Source of the DNA: Mycolicibacterium sp.
GTDB taxonomy: Bacteria; Actinomycetota; Actinomycetes; Mycobacteriales; Mycobacteriaceae
Length of the DNA stretch: 64,000 nucleotides
Reading direction: 5' to 3'
Assembly: GCF_016462545.1 (NCBI RefSeq)
Contig: NZ_JAEMTA010000017.1
Span: forward strand, 31,488-95,487
How positions within the stretch are numbered: the first letter of the stretch is position 1; every line of letters starts with the position of its first letter. The translations under genes and the position numbers were made by a program. Under the pieces are notes generated by a model. The model did no database searches and was not told the DNA's origin. It saw nothing but the letters and a program-made list of their open reading frames with translations. This document shows positions 33,166 through 41,900 of the stretch, one piece after another.

Positions 33166-33803
33166 GTGGCGAGGATAGGCGCAGAGATCATCGCCGAGCG
33201 GACCGACATTCCGAGGTCGCGGTGCCTCAGCGTGGTGATCCGCCGTCCGGGCTGAACGGCATCCTTGACCGGTGCCGTGCGGTCACCGAAGAACGCCGCC
33301 GTGGCGTCGATGTCCGAGACGACGTAGGTGATGCCCCACAGGGTGGACGGACCCTCGCCGGCCGTCTCCGGCGCACCGACGACCTCGACGATCACCTCTC
33401 CGAAGCGGAAGAAGACCTGACGGATGGGCCGGCCGCCGAGTTCGCCCAGCCGTTCCCGGCGCGGAGCCACTCCCAGCGCTGCCATCGCCGCCACCGTCCG
33501 GTCCAGGTCGGGAGACAGCATCACGACGTGGTCGATGGCCGTGACGCCGTTCGGGTGGGTGGCCGGCACCGTGGGCGCCGCCTCCGACCGCGACGTCGGT
33601 ATCCCGTCCAGGTCGTGAACCGAGTCATCCGACGGGAGGCCGCGCAACGACCACCCGAGGATGCCGGAGCCACGGCCGGCCAAACGGATGCCGACGCCGC
33701 CGATCCGACAGACGTCAGCTGGGCCGACGTCGAACCCGGCTGCCAGCCACGCGTCCGTGGGATCGGCCACGTCGAACTCGGCGACGGTGAGAATAGAGGA
33801 CAT
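33162..33803 (-). CDS. VOC-family protein, two-domain
   Basis: The 213-residue protein has a degenerate N-terminal half ([21 protein letters not shown]) and a clear VOC unit from about residue 95 ([63 protein letters not shown]). Relatives in mycobacteria are annotated as glyoxalase/dioxygenase-like proteins of unknown substrate. It is translationally coupled to rnhA by ATGA. Confidence 0.72.
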   Translation of the reverse strand: MSSILTVAEFDVADPTDAWLAAGFDVGPADVCRIGGVGIRLAGRGSGILGWSLRGLPSDDSVHDLDGIPTSRSEAAPTVPATHPNGVTAIDHVVMLSPDLDRTVAAMAALGVAPRRERLGELGGRPIRQVFFRFGEVIVEVVGAPETAGEGPSTLWGITYVVSDIDATAAFFGDRTAPVKDAVQPGRRITTLRHRDLGMSVRSAMISAPILAT

Positions 33804-33948
33804 TGCCGCTCAGACTAGTCGGGAGACGGTACCCGACGCAGACTCGTGAACGGAGTCGGCGTCCGTAGTACTGTCTGATCAATCACCGCGTCCTGACCGC
33901 GAAAGGCCCAGCACGACAATCGCATTGAGGACACATTGAGGAGCCCCC

Positions 33949-34788
33949 ATGACCGAGACCGCGGAGCCGAACGACGCCACCCCCCGTCCGCCCGAGGGTG
34001 ACTGGTTGGGCACCCCGTTCCTGACCTTCCGGCGCGACGGCCCGATCGCCGTCTGCACCCTGGATCGCCCGGAGGCCCGCAATGCCATGACGCCGGCGAT
34101 GTACTTCGGCATCGGCTACGCGGTCAACCACGTCAACTCCGATGACGACCTGGCCGGACTGATCATCACCGGAACCGGCGACGTCTTCGCTCCGGGCGGC
34201 GACCTGGGTGGCGGTGGAGTCGATCATTGGATGGACTTCGGGTCGATCCTGTCGATGGATGCCGTGCTCCCGTTCGACCCGCTACGTACGTCGGACAAAC
34301 CGGTGGTCTCGGCGGTCAACGGGCTGTGTCAGGGCGGCGGCCTGATGATCGCGATGTGCAGCGACATGGCCGTGGTCAGTGACCGTGCCACGTTCCGCGT
34401 GCCGGAGTTGTTCCGAGGTATCGCGGACACGTACTACAGCCAGATGCTCGCCCGCATCATCGGACCCGTCCGCACCCGGGACCTGATGCTGACCGGCCGT
34501 GTCCTGACCGCCGAGGAAGCCGTCGACTGGGGGATGGTGGCGCGCGTCGTCGCACACGACGACCTGATGGCGTCGGCAACCGAGGTGCTGGCTCAGTGTT
34601 GCCGGACCGCCCCGGCGGCGCGCGGCGTCGTAAAGGCAAGTCTGGACGCCTATTTGGGTCTCAACGACCGCATCGGGATGCAGGCCAGCCTGCGGGCGCC
34701 CGAGGCCGTCGAGGGGTTCCTCGCCTTCAAGGAGCGGCGCTCGCCGGACTGGGTGCACCCGGACCTACGACTGGCGGGGCGACTCTAG
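33949..34788 (+). CDS. Enoyl-CoA hydratase/isomerase (crotonase) family protein
   Basis: The 279-residue crotonase has the oxyanion-hole regions GTGDVFAPGGDLGGGG (near 65-80) and AVNGLCQGGGLMIAMCSDMAV (near 120-140). The first is unusual: the family more often has FCAGADL, and here a Pro-Gly-Gly-Asp version is seen. Following FRVPELFRGIADTYYSQMLARI the usual EVxxGL catalytic Glu position is replaced by ELFRG, so Glu is kept. It probably acts in fatty acid or sterol side-chain breakdown; the exact reaction is unknown. ATG 33949 is preceded by GAGGAGCCCCC. Confidence 0.85.
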   Translation: MTETAEPNDATPRPPEGDWLGTPFLTFRRDGPIAVCTLDRPEARNAMTPAMYFGIGYAVNHVNSDDDLAGLIITGTGDVFAPGGDLGGGGVDHWMDFGSILSMDAVLPFDPLRTSDKPVVSAVNGLCQGGGLMIAMCSDMAVVSDRATFRVPELFRGIADTYYSQMLARIIGPVRTRDLMLTGRVLTAEEAVDWGMVARVVAHDDLMASATEVLAQCCRTAPAARGVVKASLDAYLGLNDRIGMQASLRAPEAVEGFLAFKERRSPDWVHPDLRLAGRL

Positions 34789-34800
34789 GCCGACCCTCGG

Positions 34801-35475
34801 CTACACCCGACCGGCGACGAAGGCCGCGGCCTGGTCGGTCAAGCCGATGTTGGTGTAGCTGGCGTGCGCGGCGCCGTTGTCGCCGTCGGAACAGATGGGG
34901 TCACCCGGTGCGCACAGTTGAATGGCCTTGCTCGCATACAGCGGGCCGATGGTGACCGGTGGCTGCCTGATCCTGTCCATGAACTGGTTGTCCGGCGTGC
35001 CGAGCAGGGCGACGGCGGCGACGTGGTTCGCCACCTCGGGCGGCATCGGGCTGGGCACCTCGGACGGGTCGACGCCACCGGGCACCGCGTTGTTGGTGAC
35101 GAAACCCATCACTGCCGCGCCCTGGGAGTAGCCCCCGAGCACCATCTTCGTGTTCGGGCACGTCGTGGCGGTGGCCTCGATGTGATTCGCGGCGTCGCGG
35201 ATTCCGTCGACGGCCGTGGGGAAGTCGATGCTGGCCGGGTAGACGACGGGGTACACGCCGACGGACTTGGCGCCGACCTTCGCGCGTACGGCGTTGACGA
35301 AGTCCTCGCCTATCCCGCCCAGTCCCGGTGGGGCGAACGTGCCCCGTGCGAACACGACCTCGACGTCGGGGCACGCTGCTGCGGAGGCGAGCGGGACGCC
35401 CGCCGGGGCGAGCGAGAGCGTGAAGGCGGTCACCGCGGCCGCGCCGGCCAGGCGGGCGAGATGGCGTGTAGTCAT
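34801..35475 (-). CDS. Secreted cutinase-family serine esterase
   Basis: The 224-residue cutinase-like protein (Culp type) has a signal peptide (ARLAGAAAVTAFTLSLAPAGVP, cut near LASAAA). The mature enzyme has the nucleophile motif GGYSQGAAV, the catalytic Asp in LCAPGDPIC and His in GAAHASY, and Cys pairs (AACPDVE with TTCPNTK; QLCAP with PICSD) for two disulfides. Members are exported lipases/esterases of the cell envelope. ATG 35475 puts the signal peptide right at the N-terminus. It converges on the crotonase gene with 12 nt between. Confidence 0.93.
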   Translation of the reverse strand: MTTRHLARLAGAAAVTAFTLSLAPAGVPLASAAACPDVEVVFARGTFAPPGLGGIGEDFVNAVRAKVGAKSVGVYPVVYPASIDFPTAVDGIRDAANHIEATATTCPNTKMVLGGYSQGAAVMGFVTNNAVPGGVDPSEVPSPMPPEVANHVAAVALLGTPDNQFMDRIRQPPVTIGPLYASKAIQLCAPGDPICSDGDNGAAHASYTNIGLTDQAAAFVAGRV

Positions 35476-35532
35476 GTCCTTAGGGTGACACATCAGGCCA
35501 GGCCCGGCCTACGCTCGGCCGGACCGATGCCC

Positions 35533-35696
35533 CTACGAGGTGTAGCGTAGAGCCCGTTGGGAACCCAGCCAGTCCGGGATGAGGACGGCGTCCGCTGTGA
35601 CCTCGCCGAGCAATTGCTCGTGTCGTGCACGTCCGCGAGAATCTGCCGTTGGGAACTCCACTTTGAACACTCCACCGTCATTCAGTTGCTCCGCCA
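35533..35696 (-). CDS. Possible small gene opposite the 5' end of the GT4 gene
   Basis: From GTG 35696 a 54-codon minus-strand frame encodes a protein of normal composition (AEQLNDGGVFKVEFPTADS, then RHEQLLGEVTADAVLIPDWL). A start at 35745 would give 70 residues. The plus-strand reading over the same bases is Ser/Arg/Cys-rich and does not resemble a GT4 N-terminus. Third-position GC is about 65 percent in both frames, which does not decide. If real, it is divergent from the glycosyltransferase, whose true start would then lie downstream of 35696. Confidence 0.35.
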
Positions 35697-36838
35697 CCTC
35701 GTCCCGGGGTGTCGCCGCGACCCCTTCCTTCGGCATTCTCGGCACCTACCCGCCGACGCGCTGCGGTCTGGCGACCTTCAGCGCGGCCTTGGCCGACGGG
35801 CTCGCGGTGCACGGCGCCGGCGTCAGCGTCGTGAAGATCGCCGACGGATCCCCGTCGTCCAGTGGCAGAGTGGTCGGCGAGCTCGTGAACGACTCTCCTG
35901 CGTCGGTGGCCGCGACCTCGGAACTGCTGAACCGCGGCGACGTGGCGATCGTGCAACACGAGTACGGCATCTACGGCGGTCCGGACGGTGATGACGTCGT
36001 GGACGTCATTGGCGGTCTGCGCATTCCGTCGATCGTGGTGGTACACACCGTCCTGACCGACCCGACCCCGCACCAGCGCTCGGTCCTCGAAGCCGTTGCC
36101 GCACTGGCGGATCAGATCGTGGTGATGTCCGAAGCCGCGAATCGTCGGCTGTGTGGCGGCTTCGACGTCGATCCTCGGAAGGTTTCGACGATCCCGCACG
36201 GTGCGAATGTTCCGGCCCGACTCGCCTCCTCGGCACGTCCGGGCCGGCCGACCCTGTTGACGTGGGGGCTACTCGGGCCGGGCAAGGGCATCGAACGCGT
36301 CGTCGACGCCATGGTGTCGCTGCACGATCTCCCCGGTCGGCCGCGCTACCTGGTTGCCGGTCGGACCCATCCCAAAGTCCTTGCCGCAGAGGGAGAGGCA
36401 TACCGGAATGCCCGCATCGACCAGGCGTGCCGCCGGGGCGTGGGCGCCTCGGTCTCGTTCGACGCCGACTACCGCGACGTCGCCTCGCTGACACGGCTGG
36501 CTCAGGAATCGGCGGTCGTCGTCCTTCCATACGACTCCACCGAACAGGTCACGTCCGGCGTTCTCGTCGACGCGATCGCCACCGGGCGTCCGGTGGTCGC
36601 CACCGCCTTCCCGCACGCCATCGAACTCCTGGCCAGCGGCGCGGGCGTGGTCGTCGACCACGACGATCCGGATGCGCTGGCCTCCGCGCTGCACCGGCTG
36701 TTGACCAAGCCCGACGTGGCTGCCGCGATGGCCGCCGAGGCCGCACGACTCGCGCCCGCCATGGCCTGGCCCGTAGTGGCCAATGCGTATGTGTCGCTTG
36801 CGCGCTCATTGCTCGCCGAGCGCCCGGCGCTGGTGTGA
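35579..36838 (+). CDS. Glycosyltransferase family 4 protein of a GT4/glycosidase-like/GH130 operon
   Basis: The frame gives up to 419 residues. The GT-B fold is clear from about residue 50: FGILGTYPPTRCGLATFSAALADGL, GDVAIVQHEYGIYGG, VHTVLTDPTPHQR, VVMSEAANRRL, VSTIPHGAN, then the nucleotide-sugar half with LLTWGLLGPGKGIERVVDAM, VVLPYDSTEQVTSGVLVDAIATGRPVV. The acceptor and donor are unknown. The first 45 residues are atypical, and the real start may be the TTG near 35663 or another codon before 35711. No signal peptide or membrane helix is seen, so it acts in the cytosol. Its stop overlaps the next gene (GTGA 36835-36838). Confidence 0.8.
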   Translation: MRTASAVTSPSNCSCRARPRESAVGNSTLNTPPSFSCSATSSRGVAATPSFGILGTYPPTRCGLATFSAALADGLAVHGAGVSVVKIADGSPSSSGRVVGELVNDSPASVAATSELLNRGDVAIVQHEYGIYGGPDGDDVVDVIGGLRIPSIVVVHTVLTDPTPHQRSVLEAVAALADQIVVMSEAANRRLCGGFDVDPRKVSTIPHGANVPARLASSARPGRPTLLTWGLLGPGKGIERVVDAMVSLHDLPGRPRYLVAGRTHPKVLAAEGEAYRNARIDQACRRGVGASVSFDADYRDVASLTRLAQESAVVVLPYDSTEQVTSGVLVDAIATGRPVVATAFPHAIELLASGAGVVVDHDDPDALASALHRLLTKPDVAAAMAAEAARLAPAMAWPVVANAYVSLARSLLAERPALV

Positions 36839-37851
36839 CCCGCACACCCGTTCCCCGGTTCGACCACCTGCTGTATCTGACCGACGAGCGTGGGACGTTC
36901 GAGCATGCCCTGTTGTCGGAGCCGCGGCCAGAGCACGGCTACTGCACCGACGACATGGCCAGGGTTCTCGTCGTCGCCAGCCGAGAGCCGGAACCGGCGC
37001 CCGCAGTCCAGTGGTTGACCCGGCTCGCGATGAGCTTCCTCGGCGAGGCTCAGGCTCCCGATGGCTCCTACCGCAACCGCATGGATGCCGCGGGACGCTG
37101 GCTCGACGAACCCACCGTCGAGGATTGCTGGGGACGCAGCATCTGGGGTCTTGGCACTGCAGCCCGCAGCGAGCTGACGGGCGTTCGCGATGCTGCGATC
37201 GCGCAGTTCGACGTCGCGGCCCAGCGGCGCTCACCGTGGCCGCGGGCGATGGCCTTCGCTGCGGTCGGCGCAGCGGAGCTTCTCGACGTCGTGCCGGGCC
37301 ATCATGCGGCGCGACGACTCTTGGCCGACTTCGCCGACAGCGCCGTCGACATCGAGACCGAGGCTTCCTGGCCATGGCCCGAGGACCGGCTCCGATACGC
37401 GAATGCCGTTCTTGCAGAAGCACGTATCGCTGCGGGCGCTGTCCTCGGCCGACCCGAGCTGTTCCAGCGGGGATTGCGGATGCTGGCATGGCTGATCGAG
37501 GAACACTCGTCAGCGGGCCACCTGTCTCCCAGCCCCGCTGCGGGTCGGGGACCGGGCGACGCGCAACCCGGCTTCGACCAGCAGCCGATCGAGGTGTCCA
37601 CCCTTGCCGATGCCTGCGCCCGCGCGGCGCAGCTCGACGACGCATCGATCTGGCTCACCGGGCTGTCAGCCGCCGTGGCCTGGTTCGAGGGCGGCAACGA
37701 CGTCGGCCAGCCGATGTGGAATCCCGAGACCGGCGGTGGATTCGACGGCCTGCACGCCGACCGCGTGAACCGCAATCAAGGCGCTGAGTCGACTCTGGCC
37801 CTGCTCTCGACGATGCAGCAGGCCCGACGCTTCTCACCCGTGCAGCAGTGA
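36835..37851 (+). CDS. Helical-barrel glycosidase-like protein of the GT4/GH130 operon
   Basis: The 338-residue protein has the repeated helical pattern of six-hairpin glycosidases or sugar epimerase-like folds: FDHLLYLTDERGTFEHALLSEPRPEHGYCTDDMARVLVV, a GSYRNRMDAAGRWLDEPTVEDCWGRSIWGLGTAA segment, and DACARAAQLDDASIWL. The DDMARVL and EDCWGRSIWGLG motifs recur in homologues that sit next to GT4 and GH130 genes. The reaction is unknown; hydrolysis, phosphorolysis or chain trimming of the same glycan is plausible. GTG 36835 overlaps the GT4 stop and the stop overlaps the GH130 start, both as GTGA. Confidence 0.7.
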   Translation: MTRTPVPRFDHLLYLTDERGTFEHALLSEPRPEHGYCTDDMARVLVVASREPEPAPAVQWLTRLAMSFLGEAQAPDGSYRNRMDAAGRWLDEPTVEDCWGRSIWGLGTAARSELTGVRDAAIAQFDVAAQRRSPWPRAMAFAAVGAAELLDVVPGHHAARRLLADFADSAVDIETEASWPWPEDRLRYANAVLAEARIAAGAVLGRPELFQRGLRMLAWLIEEHSSAGHLSPSPAAGRGPGDAQPGFDQQPIEVSTLADACARAAQLDDASIWLTGLSAAVAWFEGGNDVGQPMWNPETGGGFDGLHADRVNRNQGAESTLALLSTMQQARRFSPVQQ

Positions 37852-39326
37852 CGTCCACCCAGTCCGGTCTCGCCACGCGGACCACGATCCGGCTCGAGGC
37901 GAATCCGTCACGGGTGATCAGCCGGCTGTTCGTCCCCGGCCAAGAGGGTTTCGAGCAACAGGACACCCGAGCGGGGGCGGTGCTCGCACGCATTCTGGCA
38001 CTCGACGAGGACGACGTGCAGTCGGCGCTCGATGACGTCGTCTCGCGTTTCGACGATCGGCATCGCGATCTGCGTGGCACGTTCCGTGCGCATGCCGGCG
38101 AGCTCGCCGATCGGCTGAATCCCGATCGCGAACTATCCGTGTCGCGCTCATTGCTACTCGGGGCGACGTTCACCAGCGAGTACGCCATCGAAGGGGCGGC
38201 GCTGTGCAATCCGAGCATGGTCGTCCACCCCGATCAGTCCGGAATCGACTCGGGCAGTGCCCGGTTCGTCATGAGTGTCCGAGGCATCGGGGAGGGACAC
38301 CTGTCGTCGATCGGGTTCCGGACCGGCACGGTGGACGCCGGAGGAGCGGTCGTGGTCGACGACCCCGGTCCGTTCGCGACAGTCGGGACGACAGAACCAG
38401 CCGTCCTGGGCGCGGCCGGGTTCCGCAGTGAACTCGAGCGTTTCCGCGATGCGGGGGAGGCCGCCGACTACGTGCTCGATGCCCTCGGCGACTGCTTTAC
38501 GCGAGACGCGTTGGACCGCCGCCTGGCCCGGCTTCATGCCAACGTGATCACCCGTGGCAACGCCGAGGAGACCATCGCCGTCATCCGCGCCGTCGCCGAC
38601 CGGACGTATGCGATCCGCTTTCCGGACGACGTTCCGTTGCCCGAGCGCGTGCTCTGGCCGGCGACCGGGGCCGAGGCGGCCGGGATGGAGGATGCGCGCT
38701 TCGTGCGGTTCGTCGACGACGATGGCGCGGTCACCTTCTACGCGACCTATACGGCATACAGCGGATCGAAGATCGGCCAACAACTCCTTGCGACGGCGGA
38801 CTTCCAGCACTTCACCTCGGTGCCACTCGTCGGCCGCGCGGCGGCCAACAAGGGACTGGCGTTGTTTCCGCGCCGGATCAACGGTCGTTTCTACGCGATG
38901 TCGAGGTCCGACCGGGAGTCCAACGCCGTCGCGTTCTCCGACGAGTTGAGCGTCTGGGCAGACGCTCTTCCGTGCCAGCAGCCAACCGAGGCATGGGAAG
39001 TGCTGCAGCTCGGAAACTGCGGCGCCCCAATCGAAACGGATGCGGGCTGGCTGGTGCTCACGCACGGCGTCGGCCCGATGCGAACCTACGGAATCGGGGC
39101 CATCCTGCTCGATCTCGACGATCCGACCAAGGTGCTCGGCCGCCTTCGGCAGCCGCTGCTGAGCCCTACCGCCGGGGAGCGTGACGGCTACGTCCCCAAC
39201 GTCGTGTACTCCTGCGGCGCGCTCGTGCACGGCGACTGGCTCGTCCTCCCGTACGGAATCAGCGACGGCGCAATCGGAATCGCCACGGTGTCGGTGACCA
39301 GGCTCGTCGCCGCGCTGCTCGGCTGA
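37848..39326 (+). CDS. GH130-family glycoside phosphorylase-like protein
   Basis: The 492-residue protein has an N-terminal helical extension (about 1-140) and a five-bladed propeller domain of family GH130: RLFVPGQE, AALCNPSMVVHPDQ, GTEPAVL, AAGMEDARFVRFVDDDG (cf. the GH130 EDPR motif with the proposed acid Asp), NKGLALFPRRINGRFYAMSRSD, GNCGAPIETDAGWLVLTHGVGPMRTY, and SCGALVHGDWLVLPYGISDGAIGIA. Known members phosphorolyse beta-mannosides; the linkage here is not predictable. It has no signal peptide. With GT4 and the helical-barrel protein it forms a translationally coupled triad (GTGA junctions). Confidence 0.8.
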   Translation: MTSTQSGLATRTTIRLEANPSRVISRLFVPGQEGFEQQDTRAGAVLARILALDEDDVQSALDDVVSRFDDRHRDLRGTFRAHAGELADRLNPDRELSVSRSLLLGATFTSEYAIEGAALCNPSMVVHPDQSGIDSGSARFVMSVRGIGEGHLSSIGFRTGTVDAGGAVVVDDPGPFATVGTTEPAVLGAAGFRSELERFRDAGEAADYVLDALGDCFTRDALDRRLARLHANVITRGNAEETIAVIRAVADRTYAIRFPDDVPLPERVLWPATGAEAAGMEDARFVRFVDDDGAVTFYATYTAYSGSKIGQQLLATADFQHFTSVPLVGRAAANKGLALFPRRINGRFYAMSRSDRESNAVAFSDELSVWADALPCQQPTEAWEVLQLGNCGAPIETDAGWLVLTHGVGPMRTYGIGAILLDLDDPTKVLGRLRQPLLSPTAGERDGYVPNVVYSCGALVHGDWLVLPYGISDGAIGIATVSVTRLVAALLG

Positions 39327-39414
39327 GCAGAACTAGGCGGTCACGGGCTTGGAGGGTCGCCACGCGAAGTCGAGGCGAAGTCCGAGGAAGTGCAGGTTGA
39401 CCTGCCACCGTCGA

Positions 39415-40674
39415 TCAGTTGGCATGCGAGCGCTCCGTCCAGCGCTGCAGCAGCACCGAGATGGTCAGCACCACCAGGCCGGCGGCAGCGAGCGCGGCGC
39501 CCGACGCGGCAGGTGCGGTGTAGCCGTATCCCGCGGCGATCACCAGGCCGCCGATCCACGCACCCGCGGCGTTGGCGATGTTGAGTGCGGAGTGATTCAG
39601 CGCCGCGGCGAGGGTCTGGGCGCCGCGCGCGACGTCCATCAGCCGCGTCTGCAGTGCCGGTGCGATCGCCGAGCCCGAGGCCCCGATGAGGAACAGCCCC
39701 AGCATCGCCGTCCACGGATTGTGGGCCGCCCAGACGAACAGGGCGAGTACCAGACCGAGCGCGGTGATGGATGCATAAAGGCCCTTGATCACCGAGATGT
39801 CGGCCATCTTGCCGCCGACCAGGTTGCCCACGACCATGCCGAGGCCGAACATCATCAGTCCGAGCGGAACCAGGCCGCGGGACAGTCCGGACACGTCGGT
39901 CAGGGTCGTCGCGACGTAGGTGTACACGGCGAACATGCCGCCGAACCCGACCATGCCGATCAGCAGTGCCAACCACACCTGGGGTCGGCGCAGGGCGCTG
40001 AGTTCGGTGAGCGGGCTGGTGACGTGCATCGAGCTCAGGTCCGGCAGCCAGTACCAGATGGCGGTCAGGGTGACGGCGCCGATGACCACGACCAGGCCGA
40101 ACGCGCTGCGCCAGCCGAAGTGCTGGCCCAGGAACGACGCCAGCGGGACGCCGAGCACCGTCGCGATGGTCAGTCCGCTCATGACGTGTGCGACGGCCTT
40201 CGCGCGGTTCTTCGGCCCCATCAGGTGAGCGGCCACCAGGGCGGCGACCCCAAAGAAGGCGCCGTGCGGAATGCCTGCGACGAAGCGGGCGGCGATCAGG
40301 GTTTCGTAGCTCGGCGCCAGCACGCTGGCCAGGTTGCCGAGGGTGAAGACGGCGATGAGTCCGAGCAGCAGCGTCTTGCGGGGCATGCGTGCGGTGAGGG
40401 AGGCGATGACGGGCGCGCCGACCACCACGCCGAGTGCGTAGGCGGAGATGACGTGTCCGGCGATGGGCTCGGTGATGTTCAGGCTCGACGCGATGTCGGG
40501 CAGCAGGCCCATGGCCACGAACTCGGTGGTGCCGATGGCGAAGCTGCCCACGGCCAGCGCGAACACCGCCAGCCATCGCACCGACGGAGGCGGTGACACG
40601 ACGGACAGCGGGACGGACGGTCGTTCCAGTGATCTGGTCACCGGGACAACGGTAGACGCACTTACGCCTTCCAT
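39415..40674 (-). CDS. MFS transporter (DHA1, AraJ/YdhP-like)
   Basis: The 419-residue protein has 12 predicted helices with the DHA1 sugar/drug efflux marks: AVGSFAIGTTEFVAMGLLPDIA at the start, SLTARMPRKTLLLGLIAVFTLGN (motif A-like), and ARFVAGIPHGAFFGVAALVAAHLMG. Such proteins export arabinose-like sugars, arabinose derivatives or drugs. ATG 40674 is preferred to TTG 40677. It is divergent from a ROK regulator with a 68-nt spacer, which suggests regulation by a sugar. Confidence 0.87.
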   Translation of the reverse strand: MEGVSASTVVPVTRSLERPSVPLSVVSPPPSVRWLAVFALAVGSFAIGTTEFVAMGLLPDIASSLNITEPIAGHVISAYALGVVVGAPVIASLTARMPRKTLLLGLIAVFTLGNLASVLAPSYETLIAARFVAGIPHGAFFGVAALVAAHLMGPKNRAKAVAHVMSGLTIATVLGVPLASFLGQHFGWRSAFGLVVVIGAVTLTAIWYWLPDLSSMHVTSPLTELSALRRPQVWLALLIGMVGFGGMFAVYTYVATTLTDVSGLSRGLVPLGLMMFGLGMVVGNLVGGKMADISVIKGLYASITALGLVLALFVWAAHNPWTAMLGLFLIGASGSAIAPALQTRLMDVARGAQTLAAALNHSALNIANAAGAWIGGLVIAAGYGYTAPAASGAALAAAGLVVLTISVLLQRWTERSHAN

Positions 40675-40682
40675 CAAACCGA

Positions 40683-40724
40683 CTTATGTCTTATGCAACA
40701 CAAAAGTGGCTTAGCTTACGTTTT
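40683..40724. promoter_or_regulatory. Tandem CTTA repeats in the MFS/ROK spacer
   Basis: The AT-rich spacer contains four copies of a CTTA core in one direction: CTTATG and CTTATG at about 40683-40695 and GCTTAGCTTACG at about 40710-40721. This could be the operator of the ROK regulator for both divergent genes. The repeats are short, so the call is tentative. Confidence 0.3.
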
Positions 40725-40742
40725 TGGGGTTGAATATTTGCC

Positions 40743-41900
40743 ATGGCCACCGTCGGCGACGTCTTCGCACTCATCAGAGAGCGCCGAGACATCACCCGCA
40801 CGGAGATCGGCCACCTCGCCGGGCTGTCCCGCACGGCGGTCGCCTCCCGTATCGCCCCGCTGACGGGTCTCGGTCTGGTGATCGAGCGGGAGCAGGCGCC
40901 CTCGACCGGCGGTCGCCCCCCGACTCTGCTGTCGTTCGACACAGGCGCGGGCATCGTGCTGTCGGTGGCCGTCGGCATCAGCCGAACCCGCCTGGCGGTG
41001 TGCAACCTCGCCGGTGACGTGCAGTCGGTCACCGACATCGATCAGGAGGTCGCGCTCGGGCCCGACGATCTGATGCCCGACGTCGTCAAGCGGCTCGACG
41101 TGATGTTGCAGGAGTATCCCGACCTCCCGGTGTACGGAGTCGGGCTGAGCCTGCCGGGAACCGTGGACCGCCATCGCGGCTGCAGCCGGGACTCACCGAT
41201 CCTGCGCGGCTGGGACGGCGTCGAGCTGCGCCCGTACTTCGATGAGCTGCAACGCCTTTCGGGTGTTCCGGTGATCATGGACAACGACTCCAACGCCATC
41301 GCGATCGTCGAGAGCCATGGGTACGACGACGTGCTCGTCATCAAGGCATCGAGCGGTCTCGGTGCAGGCATCGTGGCGGGCGGGGTCCTGCAGCGGGGTG
41401 CCGCGCAGGCCGCAGGCGAATTCGGCCACAACAAGATCGCTGCGGCGCAGGGTCTTCCGTGCCGATGCGGGGACACCGGCTGCGTCGAAGCCATCGCGGG
41501 CGGCTGGGCCGTCGTGCATGCGTTGCAGCAGCAGGGCCGGTCGGTCCGCAACCTGCGCGACGTCGTCGAGATCGCACACGAGGGCGATGCCGAGGCGCGC
41601 CGGATGATCCGCGACAGCGGGAGATACGTGGGCGAGGTGCTCGCCGCGGCGGTGAACCTGTTGAACCCGGCGGTGGTCGTGGTGGCGGGCGACATGGCGG
41701 GCGCCTACGAGATCTTCGTCGCGGGGTTGCGAGAAACGCTGTACGGCAACGCCACTGCGCAAGCCACCCGCACCCTGGAGGTGGTGCCCGCAGCGCACGG
41801 CAGCCAGTCCGGCACCGTCGGTGGTGCCGTCATGGTGCTCGACGAGGTGCTCAGTGCCCACGCCGTGGACGCGTTGGCGGCCGGAGCCGCCCGAACCTAG
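40743..41900 (+). CDS. ROK-family transcriptional regulator
   Basis: The 385-residue protein has an N-terminal winged helix (about 1-65: VFALIRERRDITRTEIGHLAGLSRTAVASRIAPL) and a ROK sugar-kinase-like domain (VYGVGLSLPGTVDRHRG, VIMDNDSNAIAIVESHG, AGEFGHNKI, and the zinc motif CRCGDTGCVEAIAGG). It resembles NagC/XylR repressors that bind a sugar. The divergent MFS exporter is its likely target. It converges on the LLM oxidoreductase with a 4-nt overlap (CTAG 41897-41900). Confidence 0.88.
   Translation: MATVGDVFALIRERRDITRTEIGHLAGLSRTAVASRIAPLTGLGLVIEREQAPSTGGRPPTLLSFDTGAGIVLSVAVGISRTRLAVCNLAGDVQSVTDIDQEVALGPDDLMPDVVKRLDVMLQEYPDLPVYGVGLSLPGTVDRHRGCSRDSPILRGWDGVELRPYFDELQRLSGVPVIMDNDSNAIAIVESHGYDDVLVIKASSGLGAGIVAGGVLQRGAAQAAGEFGHNKIAAAQGLPCRCGDTGCVEAIAGGWAVVHALQQQGRSVRNLRDVVEIAHEGDAEARRMIRDSGRYVGEVLAAAVNLLNPAVVVVAGDMAGAYEIFVAGLRETLYGNATAQATRTLEVVPAAHGSQSGTVGGAVMVLDEVLSAHAVDALAAGAART

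Noticed and set aside
39392..39405. GCAGGT-TG-ACCTGC inverted repeat after the GH130 gene
   Set aside because: The loop is only 2 nt and the stem 6 bp; too weak for a terminator call, and no regulator could be linked to it.
39349..40596. 415-codon plus-strand frame over the MFS gene
   Set aside because: It is a Gly/His/Asp/Arg-rich shadow, whereas the minus strand encodes a full 12-helix MFS protein.
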